64,000 nt of DNA, taken from positions 806,001-870,000 of the forward strand of contig NZ_CP110011.1 of assembly GCF_025947345.1 (NCBI RefSeq), read 5' to 3'. Below are positions 36,393 to 45,278 of the stretch, in pieces. How positions within the stretch are numbered: position 1 is the stretch's first letter; each line of letters begins with the position of its first letter. The notes below the pieces were generated by a model. It was not told the DNA's origin and ran no database searches. It was given only the letters and a program-made list of their open reading frames with translations. This DNA comes from Flavobacterium sp. N502536 (GTDB taxonomy: Bacteria; Bacteroidota; Bacteroidia; Flavobacteriales; Flavobacteriaceae). The position numbers and the translations under genes are program-made.

Positions 36393-37269
36393 AACAATGA
36401 TAATCATCCGGCTCAATATGAATCAGAACATTGCCTAATTGTGGAATTTTCTCTTTTAAGGTATCCTGGAGTTTGTGTGATAATTCGTGTCCTTCTTTCA
36501 CCGAAATCTTAGCCGAAACTATGGCATGAAGGTCTACGTGATAGCGCATTCCTGCTTTACGGATGAAACATTTTTCGGTACCCAAAATACCGGGAACGGT
36601 TAAAGCCTTTACACGGATTTCTTCGACTAAATCATCATTCAGATTTTCGTCCATAATTTCACCCAATGCCGGTCTGAAAATTTTGTAACTGTTGTATAAG
36701 ATAAAAAAAGCAGCAAAAAGTGCCGCCCAATCGTCTGCTGATTCATACCCTTTCCCCATGATTAATGCGATTGAGATTCCGGTAAATGCGGCAACAGAAG
36801 TAATCGCATCACTGCGATGGTGCCAGGCATCTGCCGCTAGTGACGAACTATTGGTTTGTTTGCTTCGTTTCATCACCAAACGAAACGAATATTCTTTCCA
36901 TATGATAATTGCTCCCAGAACATAAAGCGTCCAGGATTTTGGCAAATCGTGTGGTGTCTGAATATTAGCGATACTTTCATATCCAATAATTGTAGCCGAG
37001 GTAATCAAAAAACCAACCACCAAAAATGTGATTAAAGGTTCGGCACGACCATGACCATAAGGGTGATTCTCATCAGCAGGCTTGTTGGAATACTTGATTC
37101 CAAATAAAACCAAAAAAGACGAAAAGATATCAGTAGTAGATTCAATTGCATCGGCAATTAGGGCATAAGAATTGCCAAAAAAACCTGCCAGCCCTTTTAA
37201 GATGGCTAAGCAGGTGTTTCCTATAATACTGAAATAAGTAGCTTTTACAGCTTTTTGTTCATCTGTCAT
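36391..37269 (-). CDS. Cation diffusion facilitator family transporter
   Basis: A 292-residue divalent-metal/H+ antiporter of the CDF family. Six membrane segments are followed by a cytoplasmic C-terminal domain (about 205-292) with TEKCFIRKAGMRYHVDLHAIV. Site A residues are visible in helix 2 (ADAIESTTD, with Asp40, Glu43 and Asp47) and helix 5 (HHRSD). The HPYGHGRAE motif after helix 2 is typical. Helix 2 has Glu where Zn-specific members have His, so zinc is not certain; Fe, Mn or Zn remain possible. Confidence 0.9.
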   Translation of the reverse strand: MTDEQKAVKATYFSIIGNTCLAILKGLAGFFGNSYALIADAIESTTDIFSSFLVLFGIKYSNKPADENHPYGHGRAEPLITFLVVGFLITSATIIGYESIANIQTPHDLPKSWTLYVLGAIIIWKEYSFRLVMKRSKQTNSSSLAADAWHHRSDAITSVAAFTGISIALIMGKGYESADDWAALFAAFFILYNSYKIFRPALGEIMDENLNDDLVEEIRVKALTVPGILGTEKCFIRKAGMRYHVDLHAIVSAKISVKEGHELSHKLQDTLKEKIPQLGNVLIHIEPDDYHC

Positions 37270-37285
37270 TTAACGACATTTTTTT

Positions 37286-37349
37286 TTGTCACGAACTCAC
37301 AAATTATACACAATCTTAATCGTTGTTTTAACTCGTGAATTCGTGGCAA
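37286..37349. repeat. Inverted repeat of CCACGAATTCAC type
   Basis: Arms TTGTCACGAACTCAC (37286-37300) and GTGAATTCGTGGCAA (37335-37349) pair at 13 of 15 positions around 34 nt. It lies between the murA stop and the CDF start. The same CCACGAATT core appears at about 19212-19220. Confidence 0.6.
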
Positions 37350-37356
37350 TTTTCTT

Positions 37357-38670
37357 TTAAGCTCTTACGATTTTTGCTCCAATTGCTCTCAATCGCTCAT
37401 CGATACGCTCGTATCCACGGTCAATTTGTTCGATATTTTGGATAGTACTTGTTCCTTTTGCTGAAAGAGCTGCGATCAATAACGAGATCCCCGCACGAAT
37501 ATCAGGAGACGACATTGTTGTTGCTTTCAGTTGAGACTCAAAATTATGTCCCATAACCACCGCTCTGTGCGGATCGCATAACATAATTTTTGCTCCCATA
37601 TCAATTAATTTATCTACGAAAAACAAACGGCTTTCAAACATTTTCTGGTGAATTAAAACATCACCTTTTGCCTGTGTTGCCACCACCAAAACGATACTCA
37701 ATAAATCAGGAGTGAATCCTGGCCAAGGTGCATCGGCAATTGTCAAAATAGAACCATCAATATCTGTTTTTACTTCATACCCATCTTTATGAGCAGGAAT
37801 GTAAATATCGTCATTGCGTTTTTCAATAGTAATACCAAGTTTTCTAAAGGTGTTTGGAATTAAACCTAAATTTTCCCAGCTTACATTTTTGATTGTAATT
37901 TCGCTTTTAGTCATCGCTGCAAGACCAATCCAGGAACCGATTTCAATCATATCCGGAAGAATTCTGTGCTCGCATCCGCCAAGGCTTTCAACACCTTCGA
38001 TCGTTAGTAAATTCGAACCAACTCCGGTAATTTTAGCTCCCATAGAGTTTAGCATTTTACACAACTGCTGTAAATAAGGCTCACAAGCAGCATTGTAAAC
38101 GGTAGTTTTTCCTTTAGCCAAAACAGCTGCCATCACAATGTTTGCCGTTCCGGTTACCGATGCTTCATCAAGTAACATATCTGTTCCGGTAAGACCTTCT
38201 GCAGGAGATTCTACTCCATAAAAATGATCTTCTCTGTTGTATCTGAATTTTGCTCCAAGGTTAATAAAACCTTCAAAGTGAGTATCTAATCTACGACGTC
38301 CAATTTTATCCCCTCCTGGTTTTGGAATATATCCTTTACCAAAACGAGCCAAAAGTGGCCCAACAATCATAATAGAACCACGAAGTGCTCCACCTTCTTT
38401 TTTGAAAGCTTCTGTTTCCAAATATCCAACGTTAACTTCATCTGCCTGAAACGTAATCGAACCCGGCTCATTTCGTTGAATTTTAACTCCTAAATTACCT
38501 AATAAAGTGATTAGTTTATTAATGTCAATAATATCGGGAATATTATTAATTCTCACCTTTTCTCCTGTTAGAAGCACGGCACATAAAATTTGTAATGCTT
38601 CGTTTTTTGCTCCTTGCGGAGTGATTTCTCCTTTTAAAGGAATTCCTCCTTCGATTTTAAAAATTCCCAT
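37357..38670 (-). CDS. murA: UDP-N-acetylglucosamine 1-carboxyvinyltransferase
   Basis: A 437-residue MurA, first committed enzyme of peptidoglycan synthesis, transferring enolpyruvate from PEP to UDP-GlcNAc. Lys22-Asn23 (GAKNEAL) and the inside-out alpha/beta barrel landmarks (RPGGDxIGxR-like loop, PWPGFTPDL, ESRLFFVDKL) are clear. In the flexible loop the residue equivalent to E. coli Cys115 is Asp121 (KPGGDKIGRR), a change known to give fosfomycin-insensitive MurA. It is downstream of DUF493-DUF4290 on the same strand, a common Bacteroidota order, though a repeat-filled 200-bp gap separates them. Confidence 0.94.
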   Translation of the reverse strand: MGIFKIEGGIPLKGEITPQGAKNEALQILCAVLLTGEKVRINNIPDIIDINKLITLLGNLGVKIQRNEPGSITFQADEVNVGYLETEAFKKEGGALRGSIMIVGPLLARFGKGYIPKPGGDKIGRRRLDTHFEGFINLGAKFRYNREDHFYGVESPAEGLTGTDMLLDEASVTGTANIVMAAVLAKGKTTVYNAACEPYLQQLCKMLNSMGAKITGVGSNLLTIEGVESLGGCEHRILPDMIEIGSWIGLAAMTKSEITIKNVSWENLGLIPNTFRKLGITIEKRNDDIYIPAHKDGYEVKTDIDGSILTIADAPWPGFTPDLLSIVLVVATQAKGDVLIHQKMFESRLFFVDKLIDMGAKIMLCDPHRAVVMGHNFESQLKATTMSSPDIRAGISLLIAALSAKGTSTIQNIEQIDRGYERIDERLRAIGAKIVRA

Positions 38671-38679
38671 ATTTCTTTT

Positions 38680-38868
38680 TTAGGTTCTGAGTTACTGAGG
38701 TTCTAAGGTTCTAAGTTTTTCTTAAAAAAAGACTTAGCAACTTAGCTTCTTAGATACTTAGCAACTTTTTTATTTATTTATTTTAGGTTCTAAGTTTGAG
38801 GCCCTAAAGCACTAGTTTTTTAAGAGAAAAAACTTAGAACCTTAGCCCCTTAGACACTTAGCTCCTTT
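38680..38868. repeat. CTTAG/CTAAG intergenic repeat cluster
   Basis: Some twenty overlapping copies of AGGTTCTAAG, CTTAGCAACTTAG and CTTAGAACCTTAG, in both orientations, fill the gap between DUF4290 and murA. They can fold into two or three hairpins. One related copy (GCTAAGGTTCTG) is at about 20016-20027. It looks like a mobile or slippage-expanded flavobacterial intergenic repeat. Confidence 0.65.
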
Positions 38869-38869
38869 C

Positions 38870-39592
38870 TTATTTCTGATTATTATTTTTCTGAAAAGGC
38901 TTCGTTTTTCCTGGCCCTTTATTGTTTTTATTGCTTTGGATTTTTGGCTGTCCTGGCGGCGTAATTTTGTTGGACATACGTTTGTTGGTACGCAACAAAT
39001 CGGTTGTATTTAAAAGCTCCTCCGTGCTTTGCAACAAATTGATTTTACCTCCCGACAACTCATACAAATGCTCAAAAATCACATCGTCTTTAACAGTATC
39101 TTTGTTCCAGCTCAGGTAAGACTTTTTCATGTGATTGGCAATGACCAATACCAATGCATTTTTCATCTCGCCATCTTCCCATTTATTCGCAACATCTATC
39201 ATATACTTGATATTATTACCATAAAATCTGTATTTTGGAAAATTCTGCGGATACTGTAAAACGTCCGGTTTTAACTGTAGAACATCGCGGGACGGAATTG
39301 GATATGGCGATTCAACATTCAATTTAAAATCAGACATGATAAAAAGCTGATCCCATAATTTATGTTGAAAATCCGGTACATCACGCAAGTGCGGATTCAG
39401 ACTTCCCATTACCTGAATAATGTATTTCGCAGCTTTGTTACGCGTTTCAGCATCTTCAATTGCAGTAGCCTGATCAATCAGTTTTTGCAAATGACGACCG
39501 TATTCTGGAATGATTAACCGTTGTCTTTCAGAATTATATTCTAAGTTAAAAACAACATCATTCGCGACTTCTTTTCTATATTTTTCGTTCAT
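38870..39592 (-). CDS. DUF4290 protein
   Basis: A 240-residue cytoplasmic protein matching DUF4290, a Bacteroidota-specific family of unknown function. The conserved region covers about residues 12-185 (VFNLEYNSERQRLIIPEYGRHLQKLI, HKLWDQLFIMSDF, SPYPIP, WEDGEMKNALVLVIANHMKKSYLSWNKD). The C-terminal 50 residues are a low-complexity Lys/Asn/Pro tail (GPGKTKPFQKNNNQK). It lies 3 bp after the DUF493 gene and upstream of murA, which hints at an envelope or housekeeping role. Confidence 0.87.
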   Translation of the reverse strand: MNEKYRKEVANDVVFNLEYNSERQRLIIPEYGRHLQKLIDQATAIEDAETRNKAAKYIIQVMGSLNPHLRDVPDFQHKLWDQLFIMSDFKLNVESPYPIPSRDVLQLKPDVLQYPQNFPKYRFYGNNIKYMIDVANKWEDGEMKNALVLVIANHMKKSYLSWNKDTVKDDVIFEHLYELSGGKINLLQSTEELLNTTDLLRTNKRMSNKITPPGQPKIQSNKNNKGPGKTKPFQKNNNQK

Positions 39593-39595
39593 AAG

Positions 39596-39892
39596 TTATA
39601 ATGAAACTATACCTTCTATGGTAGAAACTTCTTTGTATTTGCCAATCACTTCGTCAGCACTATGCATGGTAACATCAACAGAAACACTGGTAAATTTACC
39701 GGTTTTCGACTTTGTTGTTTTGATAACCGCACCCATATTGTTAAAAGCTTTTTCAACGCGCTCTACATTATCGTCTACTGAAGGTACAATGAATTTATAC
39801 AAGTATTCTGCTGGCCAGGTATTTGAATTGTCTAACTCAACTTTTAATCTCTCGTAAAATTCAGCGGTGTTTTTTTCTTTATCGTTCTCCAT
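39596..39892 (-). CDS. DUF493 family protein (YbeD-like)
   Basis: A 98-residue small ferredoxin-like-fold protein of the DUF493/YbeD family. The match runs from about residue 12 to the end (FYERLKVELDNSNTWPAEYLYKFIVPSV, KTGKFTSVSVDVTMHSADEVIGKYKEVSTIEGI). YbeD-like proteins are small regulators in some bacteria but the role here is unknown. It is first in the DUF493-DUF4290 unit. Confidence 0.88.
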   Translation of the reverse strand: MENDKEKNTAEFYERLKVELDNSNTWPAEYLYKFIVPSVDDNVERVEKAFNNMGAVIKTTKSKTGKFTSVSVDVTMHSADEVIGKYKEVSTIEGIVSL

Positions 39893-40076
39893 TCGTAATT
39901 AAAAATAAACGCAAATATACGGTTTTGATTTCAGACTTTCGATTTTAGATTTTAGATTTTTTTCAGACTTAAAACTTTGTTTTAAAGGAGCAAAGTTACA
40001 GCAGTTGAAAGGTGCAGAGAAAAAAACTTTACAACATTATCTCTTTGTCAAATTTCATCTTATATTTGGGAATTCA

Positions 40077-40116
40077 TCGCAAAGAAATTTGCTCGCAAAG
40101 TCACGGAATCGCAAAG
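40077..40116. repeat. Three TCGCAAAG direct repeats with 16-bp period
   Basis: TCGCAAAG occurs at 40077, 40093 and 40109, exactly 16 bp apart, in the 290-bp gap between DUF493 and the esterase gene. It belongs to the dispersed CGCAAAG family also seen at about 12281 and 62496. Confidence 0.7.
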
Positions 40117-40184
40117 TTTTTTTCACATTTTCTATAATTTGACTTTGCACCTTCCCGACTTTGCATGATTCAAAACACATTACC

Positions 40185-41102
40185 ATGAAAACGCGCATTT
40201 TCCTTCTTCTGGTTACTTTTATATTTAATTCAATGAAAGCACAGGAAGTTAAAACCATGACTTACTTCCAAAATGACACGATCAAACTGGATTTAGATTT
40301 ATACTTGCCTCAAAAGAAAACAAACGAAAAAACACCCTTGATCCTTTTTGCTTTTGGTGGCGGATTTTCTGGTGGAGAACGCACAAGTGAAAAAGATTTC
40401 GGACTGTTTATGGCAAAAAACGGCTACGCGGTTGCCAGCATTTCCTATACCCTGTACATGAAAGGAAGTGATTTTGGCTGCAAAGGAACTTTAACCGAAA
40501 AAATAAAAGCCATTCAAATGGGCGTTAGCGATATGTGGCAGGCTACTTCGTTTTTAATTCAGCATGCAAATCAGTACAATCTCGATACTTCCAAATTCTT
40601 TATTTCCGGAATCAGTGCGGGTGCCGAAATTGGCTTTCATGCCTCTTTTTGGGATTACAAACTCATGAATTTATACGCCAGCAATTTACCCGAAAATTTC
40701 AAATACTCCGGTTTCATTGGAGGCTCCGGAGCCATTATGGATATCAATTTAATCACCAAAGAAAAAGCAATTCCAATGTTACTGGCGCACGGAAATAACG
40801 ACACAACGGTTCCTTATAGCGCAGGTTCACATCGCTCCTGCCCTACCAATGCTTCAGGCTGGTTAATTTTGTTTGGTTCCTATGCGGTGTACAACCAAAT
40901 GAAGGACCTTCATAAAGATATTGAACTTATTACATTTTGTGGCGGTGGGCATGAATTTTCCGGCTACCTTTTTCACGACGGAAAACAATATGTTCTGGAT
41001 TTTGTAAACGATGTTTTAAAAGGAAAGAAATTTAAATCGCATATTATCATCCCTTCAAAAAAGAAAGATGTAAATTCCGGAAAATATTTATTTTGTGAGT
41101 GA
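40185..41102 (+). CDS. Secreted alpha/beta hydrolase (esterase/lipase type)
   Basis: A 305-residue exported hydrolase. The start at 40185 (MKTRIFLLLVTFIFNSMKAQ) gives a signal peptide; eight codons upstream are ignored. The oxyanion region FAFGGGFSGGER is at about 50-62, the nucleophile elbow GISAGAE in mid-protein, the acid in HGNNDTTVPY and the catalytic His in GGGHEF. The fold resembles carboxylesterases and feruloyl esterase-like proteins; the substrate is unknown. It is a lone gene. Confidence 0.82.
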   Translation: MKTRIFLLLVTFIFNSMKAQEVKTMTYFQNDTIKLDLDLYLPQKKTNEKTPLILFAFGGGFSGGERTSEKDFGLFMAKNGYAVASISYTLYMKGSDFGCKGTLTEKIKAIQMGVSDMWQATSFLIQHANQYNLDTSKFFISGISAGAEIGFHASFWDYKLMNLYASNLPENFKYSGFIGGSGAIMDINLITKEKAIPMLLAHGNNDTTVPYSAGSHRSCPTNASGWLILFGSYAVYNQMKDLHKDIELITFCGGGHEFSGYLFHDGKQYVLDFVNDVLKGKKFKSHIIIPSKKKDVNSGKYLFCE

Positions 41103-41256
41103 TTGTTTTAGGTAGCGAAATTTAATCCTAAAATCACAAGATCATAGCGAAGAGCAGGACTTTTATTTCTTAAAATTGCGAAATCGTCCGCTTAAGGCAA
41201 AATAATCTTTTTAAATACCAATAAGTTTAGGTAAATTTGCGCTTTATTTTTAGAAA

Positions 41257-41790
41257 GTGCAAAAACAAATTATAGTTCTCATTGGTGGCCCGGGAACGGG
41301 AAAATCTACTCTTATCAACGAATTGGTAGCTCGTGGCTACTGCTGTTACCCTGAAATTTCAAGACAAGTTACACTCGAAGCACAACAAAGAGGCATCGAT
41401 CAATTATTTTTGGAACAACCTTTATTGTTTAGCGAAATGCTATTGAATGGCCGAATTAAACAATTCGAAGACGCAAATGAAGAACCTCACAATGTAGTTT
41501 TTATCGACCGTGGAATTCCCGATGTCGTGGCTTATATGGATTATATCAATGATGATTATCCGGAGAGTTTTGCAAAGGCCTGTGAGGATTTTAAATATAC
41601 TAAAACTTTTATTTTACCACCCTGGGAAGAAATTTACGAGAGCGACGCAGAGCGTTACGAGAATTTTGATCAGGCACAAAAAATTCAGAAACATCTTGTT
41701 GATACCTATAAAAAATACGGTTACGACTTAATTGAAGTACCTAAAGATACGGTTGAGAACAGAATTCTTTATATCTTAGATAAAATTTAG
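41257..41790 (+). CDS. P-loop ATPase/kinase of the AAA_28 type
   Basis: A 177-residue single-domain P-loop protein. Walker A is GGPGTGKST (residues 9-17) and a DRGIPD motif sits at about 89-94, as in the AAA_28 (PF13521) family related to NadR-type kinases and deoxynucleoside-kinase-like proteins. It probably phosphorylates a small molecule, which cannot be named. The start is GTG at 41257: an in-frame TAG two codons earlier leaves no ATG alternative. TAAATTTG at 41232-41239 is a likely -7 box, giving a very short leader. Confidence 0.82.
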   Translation: MQKQIIVLIGGPGTGKSTLINELVARGYCCYPEISRQVTLEAQQRGIDQLFLEQPLLFSEMLLNGRIKQFEDANEEPHNVVFIDRGIPDVVAYMDYINDDYPESFAKACEDFKYTKTFILPPWEEIYESDAERYENFDQAQKIQKHLVDTYKKYGYDLIEVPKDTVENRILYILDKI

Positions 41791-41855
41791 GCATATGTTT
41801 AAAGTTGTAAAACTAGAAACTGATTTCTAAATTTTTTAACTTTAAAACAGGACCA

Positions 41856-43751
41856 ATGCCAGAAGCGCAAGAAATTCTCTTAAAATACTGGAAACACGAC
41901 AGTTTTAGACCGTTACAAAAGGAGATTATTGACTCCGTTTTGAATGGCCAGGACACTTTTGCATTACTCCCCACAGGTGGAGGGAAATCGATTTGTTTTC
42001 AGGTTCCGTCTATGATGAAGGAAGGCGTTTGTTTAGTCATTTCGCCTTTGGTCGCCCTAATGAAGGATCAGGTAGCCAACCTGCAGAAACGCAACATAAA
42101 AGCGATTGCGCTTACTGGAGGCATACATACCGAAGAAATTATTGATCTACTCGATAATTGCCAATACGGAAATTACAAGTTTTTATACCTTTCTCCCGAA
42201 AGACTTCAATCGGACTGGATATTGGAACGCATTAAAAACCTTCCCATTAATTTAATTGCAATCGACGAAGCCCATTGTGTTTCTCAATGGGGACACGATT
42301 TTCGCCCGGCTTACCTCAAAATTTCAGAACTCAAGAAGTATTTTCCAAAAATTCCTTTTTTAGCTCTGACGGCAACAGCAACTCCAAGAGTCATTGAAGA
42401 CATTAAAACAGAGCTAGGACTCAAAGACCCCCTCTTTTTTCAGCAATCTTTTGAAAGAAAAAACATTGCTTACATGGTCTTCGAAGTGGAAGACAAACTG
42501 TACCGCACCGAACAAATCTTAAAGAAAAACCCGCAGCCTTCTATTATATATGTACGAAACCGAAAATCGTGCCTGAACCTGTCAACACAACTCCAATCGT
42601 TAGGATTCACCGCAACTTATTACCACGGTGGACTTTCGCCTAAAGAAAAAGACAAAAACATGCAGTTGTGGATGTCGGAACAAACGCAGGTTATTGTAGC
42701 CACCAATGCGTTTGGAATGGGAATCGACAAAGACAATGTAAAAACGGTTATCCACACACAGCTCCCCGAAAACCTGGAAAACTATTATCAGGAATCCGGA
42801 AGAGCAGGCCGAAATGGAGAAAAAGCTTTCTCGGTATTGCTTTTCAATAATTCAGATGCCAACCAGACTGAACAGCAGTTTTTAAGCATCTTACCCGATA
42901 AGAAGTTTCTGAAAACCATGTACATCAAACTCTGTACTTATTTTCAAATTGCTTACGGAGAAGGCTTAGACGATTCCTTTTCTTTCAAACTGAATCATTT
43001 TTGCAACAAATACGACTTCCCTACCCTAAAAACCTACAATGCCTTACAGTTTTTAAACCAGCAGGGAATCATTACTATGACACAGGAATTTTCAGAAAAA
43101 ATCACCCTGCAATTTTTAATTGAATCAAAAGAAGTGATTCGCTATACGAGTCTGAATCCAAATGACGAAGAAATCATATTGACGATTTTAAGAACGTATC
43201 CTGGAGTTTGCGAAATGAAAACACCATTTAATCTTTCGCTAATTGCAAAAAAATCACAGCACACAGAAGAACAGGTTGCTACTCTTTTAGAAAAACTAAA
43301 AGGAAAAGAAATCATTGAATACAAAGCCAAAAACAACGACGCGACTATATTATTTAACGAAGTTCGTGAGGATGAACTCACCATAAACCGCGTTTCAAAA
43401 TACCTGGAAAAACAGAATGAGCTCAAAAAAGAACAACTTTCGGCTGTTCTCTATTATATAAAAGAGAGCAAGACCTGCAAAAACCGACTGATTCTGGATT
43501 ACTTCGGAGAAGAAACCACTGAAAACTGTGGCGTTTGCTCCTATTGTATTACTCGAAAAGGAAAAATTACAGAAGCTGATTCGATTGCCGATAAAATTCT
43601 GCATTTATTAAAATCAACCACTTTAACCTCCAGAGAAATTCAGACTCAGATCAAACTGGACGCCAACGACATTATTGTGGTGCTTCAGGAATTATTAGAA
43701 AACAATCATATCACCGTACTGGCGAATAATAAATACACTTTAAAATCATAA
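41856..43751 (+). CDS. recQ: ATP-dependent DNA helicase RecQ
   Basis: A 631-residue 3'-5' superfamily 2 helicase. Motif 0/I (FRPLQKEII, LLPTGGGKS), DEAH box with the RecQ aromatic loop (IDEAHCVSQWGHDFRP), motif III TATATP, and motif VI ESGRAGRNG are present. The zinc-binding region has the Cys set of CKNRLILDYFGE and NCGVCSYC; a winged-helix region follows and there is no clear HRDC domain. It unwinds recombination and replication intermediates. Its stop codon overlaps the fmt start (TAATG). Confidence 0.93.
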   Translation: MPEAQEILLKYWKHDSFRPLQKEIIDSVLNGQDTFALLPTGGGKSICFQVPSMMKEGVCLVISPLVALMKDQVANLQKRNIKAIALTGGIHTEEIIDLLDNCQYGNYKFLYLSPERLQSDWILERIKNLPINLIAIDEAHCVSQWGHDFRPAYLKISELKKYFPKIPFLALTATATPRVIEDIKTELGLKDPLFFQQSFERKNIAYMVFEVEDKLYRTEQILKKNPQPSIIYVRNRKSCLNLSTQLQSLGFTATYYHGGLSPKEKDKNMQLWMSEQTQVIVATNAFGMGIDKDNVKTVIHTQLPENLENYYQESGRAGRNGEKAFSVLLFNNSDANQTEQQFLSILPDKKFLKTMYIKLCTYFQIAYGEGLDDSFSFKLNHFCNKYDFPTLKTYNALQFLNQQGIITMTQEFSEKITLQFLIESKEVIRYTSLNPNDEEIILTILRTYPGVCEMKTPFNLSLIAKKSQHTEEQVATLLEKLKGKEIIEYKAKNNDATILFNEVREDELTINRVSKYLEKQNELKKEQLSAVLYYIKESKTCKNRLILDYFGEETTENCGVCSYCITRKGKITEADSIADKILHLLKSTTLTSREIQTQIKLDANDIIVVLQELLENNHITVLANNKYTLKS

Positions 43752-44698
43752 TGGAAAAATTGAGAATTATTTTCATGGGAACTCCGGAATTTGCTGTTGG
43801 CATTCTGGATACCATTCTTAAAAACAATTACGACGTTGTTGGCGTGATCACTGCAGCAGACAAACCTGCAGGGCGTGGACAAAAAATAAAATACTCTGCA
43901 GTAAAAGAATATGCACTGGCAAACAACCTGACCTTACTACAGCCTACGAATTTAAAAGACGAAAGTTTCTTAGCCGAACTAAAAGCGCTGAACGCCAATT
44001 TGCAAATTGTGGTAGCTTTTAGAATGTTGCCAAAAGTAGTCTGGGAAATGCCAAGCCTTGGAACATTTAACCTTCACGCTTCCTTACTACCAAATTACCG
44101 TGGTGCAGCACCTATCAACTGGGCAATTATCAACGGAGAAACCAAAACCGGAGTTACCACCTTCTTTATAGATGACAAAATAGATACCGGAGCAATGATC
44201 CTAAACTCGGAAATTGCAATTGAACCGGAAGAAAATGCCGGGCAACTACACGACCGACTGATGTTATTAGGCAGCGAAACCGTTATTGAAACTTTAAAAG
44301 TGATTGAAAACGGAAATGTAAAAACTACTATCCAGGAAGATACTGCCGAAATTAAAACCGCCTACAAACTAAACAAAGAAAACTGCAAAATCGACTGGAC
44401 AAAATCAGGAGCCGAAATCAACAATCTGATTCGTGGTTTGAGTCCGTATCCTGCATCCTGGTGTTTCCTAAAAGACAAAGAGGAAGAACAAAGCATCAAA
44501 ATATATGAAGCAAAACTACTTTCCGAAACACATTCACATGAGACCGGAAGCCTGATTTGCAGTAAAAAAGAAATAAAAGTTGCCGTTCAGGATGGGTACA
44601 TTCAAATTTTAAGTTTACAGCTGCCGGGAAAAAAAAGAATGCAGGTGGCAGAATTGCTAAATGGCATCACTTTTTCGGATACGGCAAAAGTCTATTAA
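43751..44698 (+). CDS. fmt: Methionyl-tRNA formyltransferase
   Basis: A 315-residue enzyme that formylates initiator Met-tRNA using 10-formyl-THF. MGTPEFAVGIL at the N-terminus, the catalytic block FNLHASLLPNYRGAAPINWAI and IDTGAM with the active-site Asp are diagnostic; the C-terminal OB-like domain begins near residue 205 (YKLNKENCKIDW). It overlaps recQ by one base and is translationally coupled to it. Confidence 0.96.
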   Translation: MEKLRIIFMGTPEFAVGILDTILKNNYDVVGVITAADKPAGRGQKIKYSAVKEYALANNLTLLQPTNLKDESFLAELKALNANLQIVVAFRMLPKVVWEMPSLGTFNLHASLLPNYRGAAPINWAIINGETKTGVTTFFIDDKIDTGAMILNSEIAIEPEENAGQLHDRLMLLGSETVIETLKVIENGNVKTTIQEDTAEIKTAYKLNKENCKIDWTKSGAEINNLIRGLSPYPASWCFLKDKEEEQSIKIYEAKLLSETHSHETGSLICSKKEIKVAVQDGYIQILSLQLPGKKRMQVAELLNGITFSDTAKVY

Positions 44699-44804
44699 GC
44701 TCAATAAAACAGGGGTTTCTACCTGATTTTGACCTGCTAACGCCTCGCTTTATGAACAAAAAAAGCAAGTTATTAACAATTTTTGCTAAAATTAAAGAAA
44801 ACAC

Positions 44805-44834
44805 TTGCAAGGAACGGATTTCCTACTAAATTTG
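44805..44834 (+). promoter_or_regulatory. Promoter of the HU gene
   Basis: TTG (44805-44807), 19-bp spacer, TAAATTTG (44827-44834): a strong match to the Bacteroidota promoter. The predicted leader is about 37 nt. Confidence 0.78.
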
Positions 44835-44877
44835 TGTATTAACAATTTTTTTTAACCAACAATTAATAACTAATATT

Positions 44878-45150
44878 ATGAACAAATCAGAATTAATCGA
44901 TGCTATCGCTGCTGATGCAGGAATCACAAAAGCTGCGGCAAAATTAGCTTTAGAATCATTTTTAGGAAACGTAGGAGCTACTTTGAAAAAAGGTGGTAGA
45001 GTTTCGTTAGTAGGTTTTGGATCATGGTCAGTATCTGCTAGAGCTGCTAGAGACGGTAGAAACCCACAGACTGGAAAAACAATTCAGATCGCTGCTAAAA
45101 ATGTAGTAAAATTTAAAGCTGGAGCTGAATTAGAAGGTGCAGTGAACTAA
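44878..45150 (+). CDS. HU-family nucleoid DNA-binding protein
   Basis: A 90-residue histone-like protein with the full HU/IHF signature: MNKSELIDAIAADAGITKAAAKLAL, the turn VSLVGFGSWSV and the DNA-binding arm ARDGRNPQTGKTIQIAAKNVVKFKAG. It binds and bends DNA as a dimer. It has its own strong promoter and terminator and looks highly expressed. Confidence 0.95.
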   Translation: MNKSELIDAIAADAGITKAAAKLALESFLGNVGATLKKGGRVSLVGFGSWSVSARAARDGRNPQTGKTIQIAAKNVVKFKAGAELEGAVN

Positions 45151-45182
45151 GTAAGAAAGTTCCCTTAACTTATAATATAATC

Positions 45183-45209
45183 AAAACCTTCCTTATGGAG
45201 GGTTTTTTT
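45183..45209 (+). terminator. Terminator of the HU gene
   Basis: Stem AAAACCTTCC/GGAGGGTTTT with a TTAT loop and a run of seven T, 32 bp after the stop. Confidence 0.88.
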
Positions 45210-45278
45210 ATGCGGTTTAACGATTTTATTTGGGATTTTAGAAATTTTATGATTAAATTTAATAAAAATTGTAGCCGT

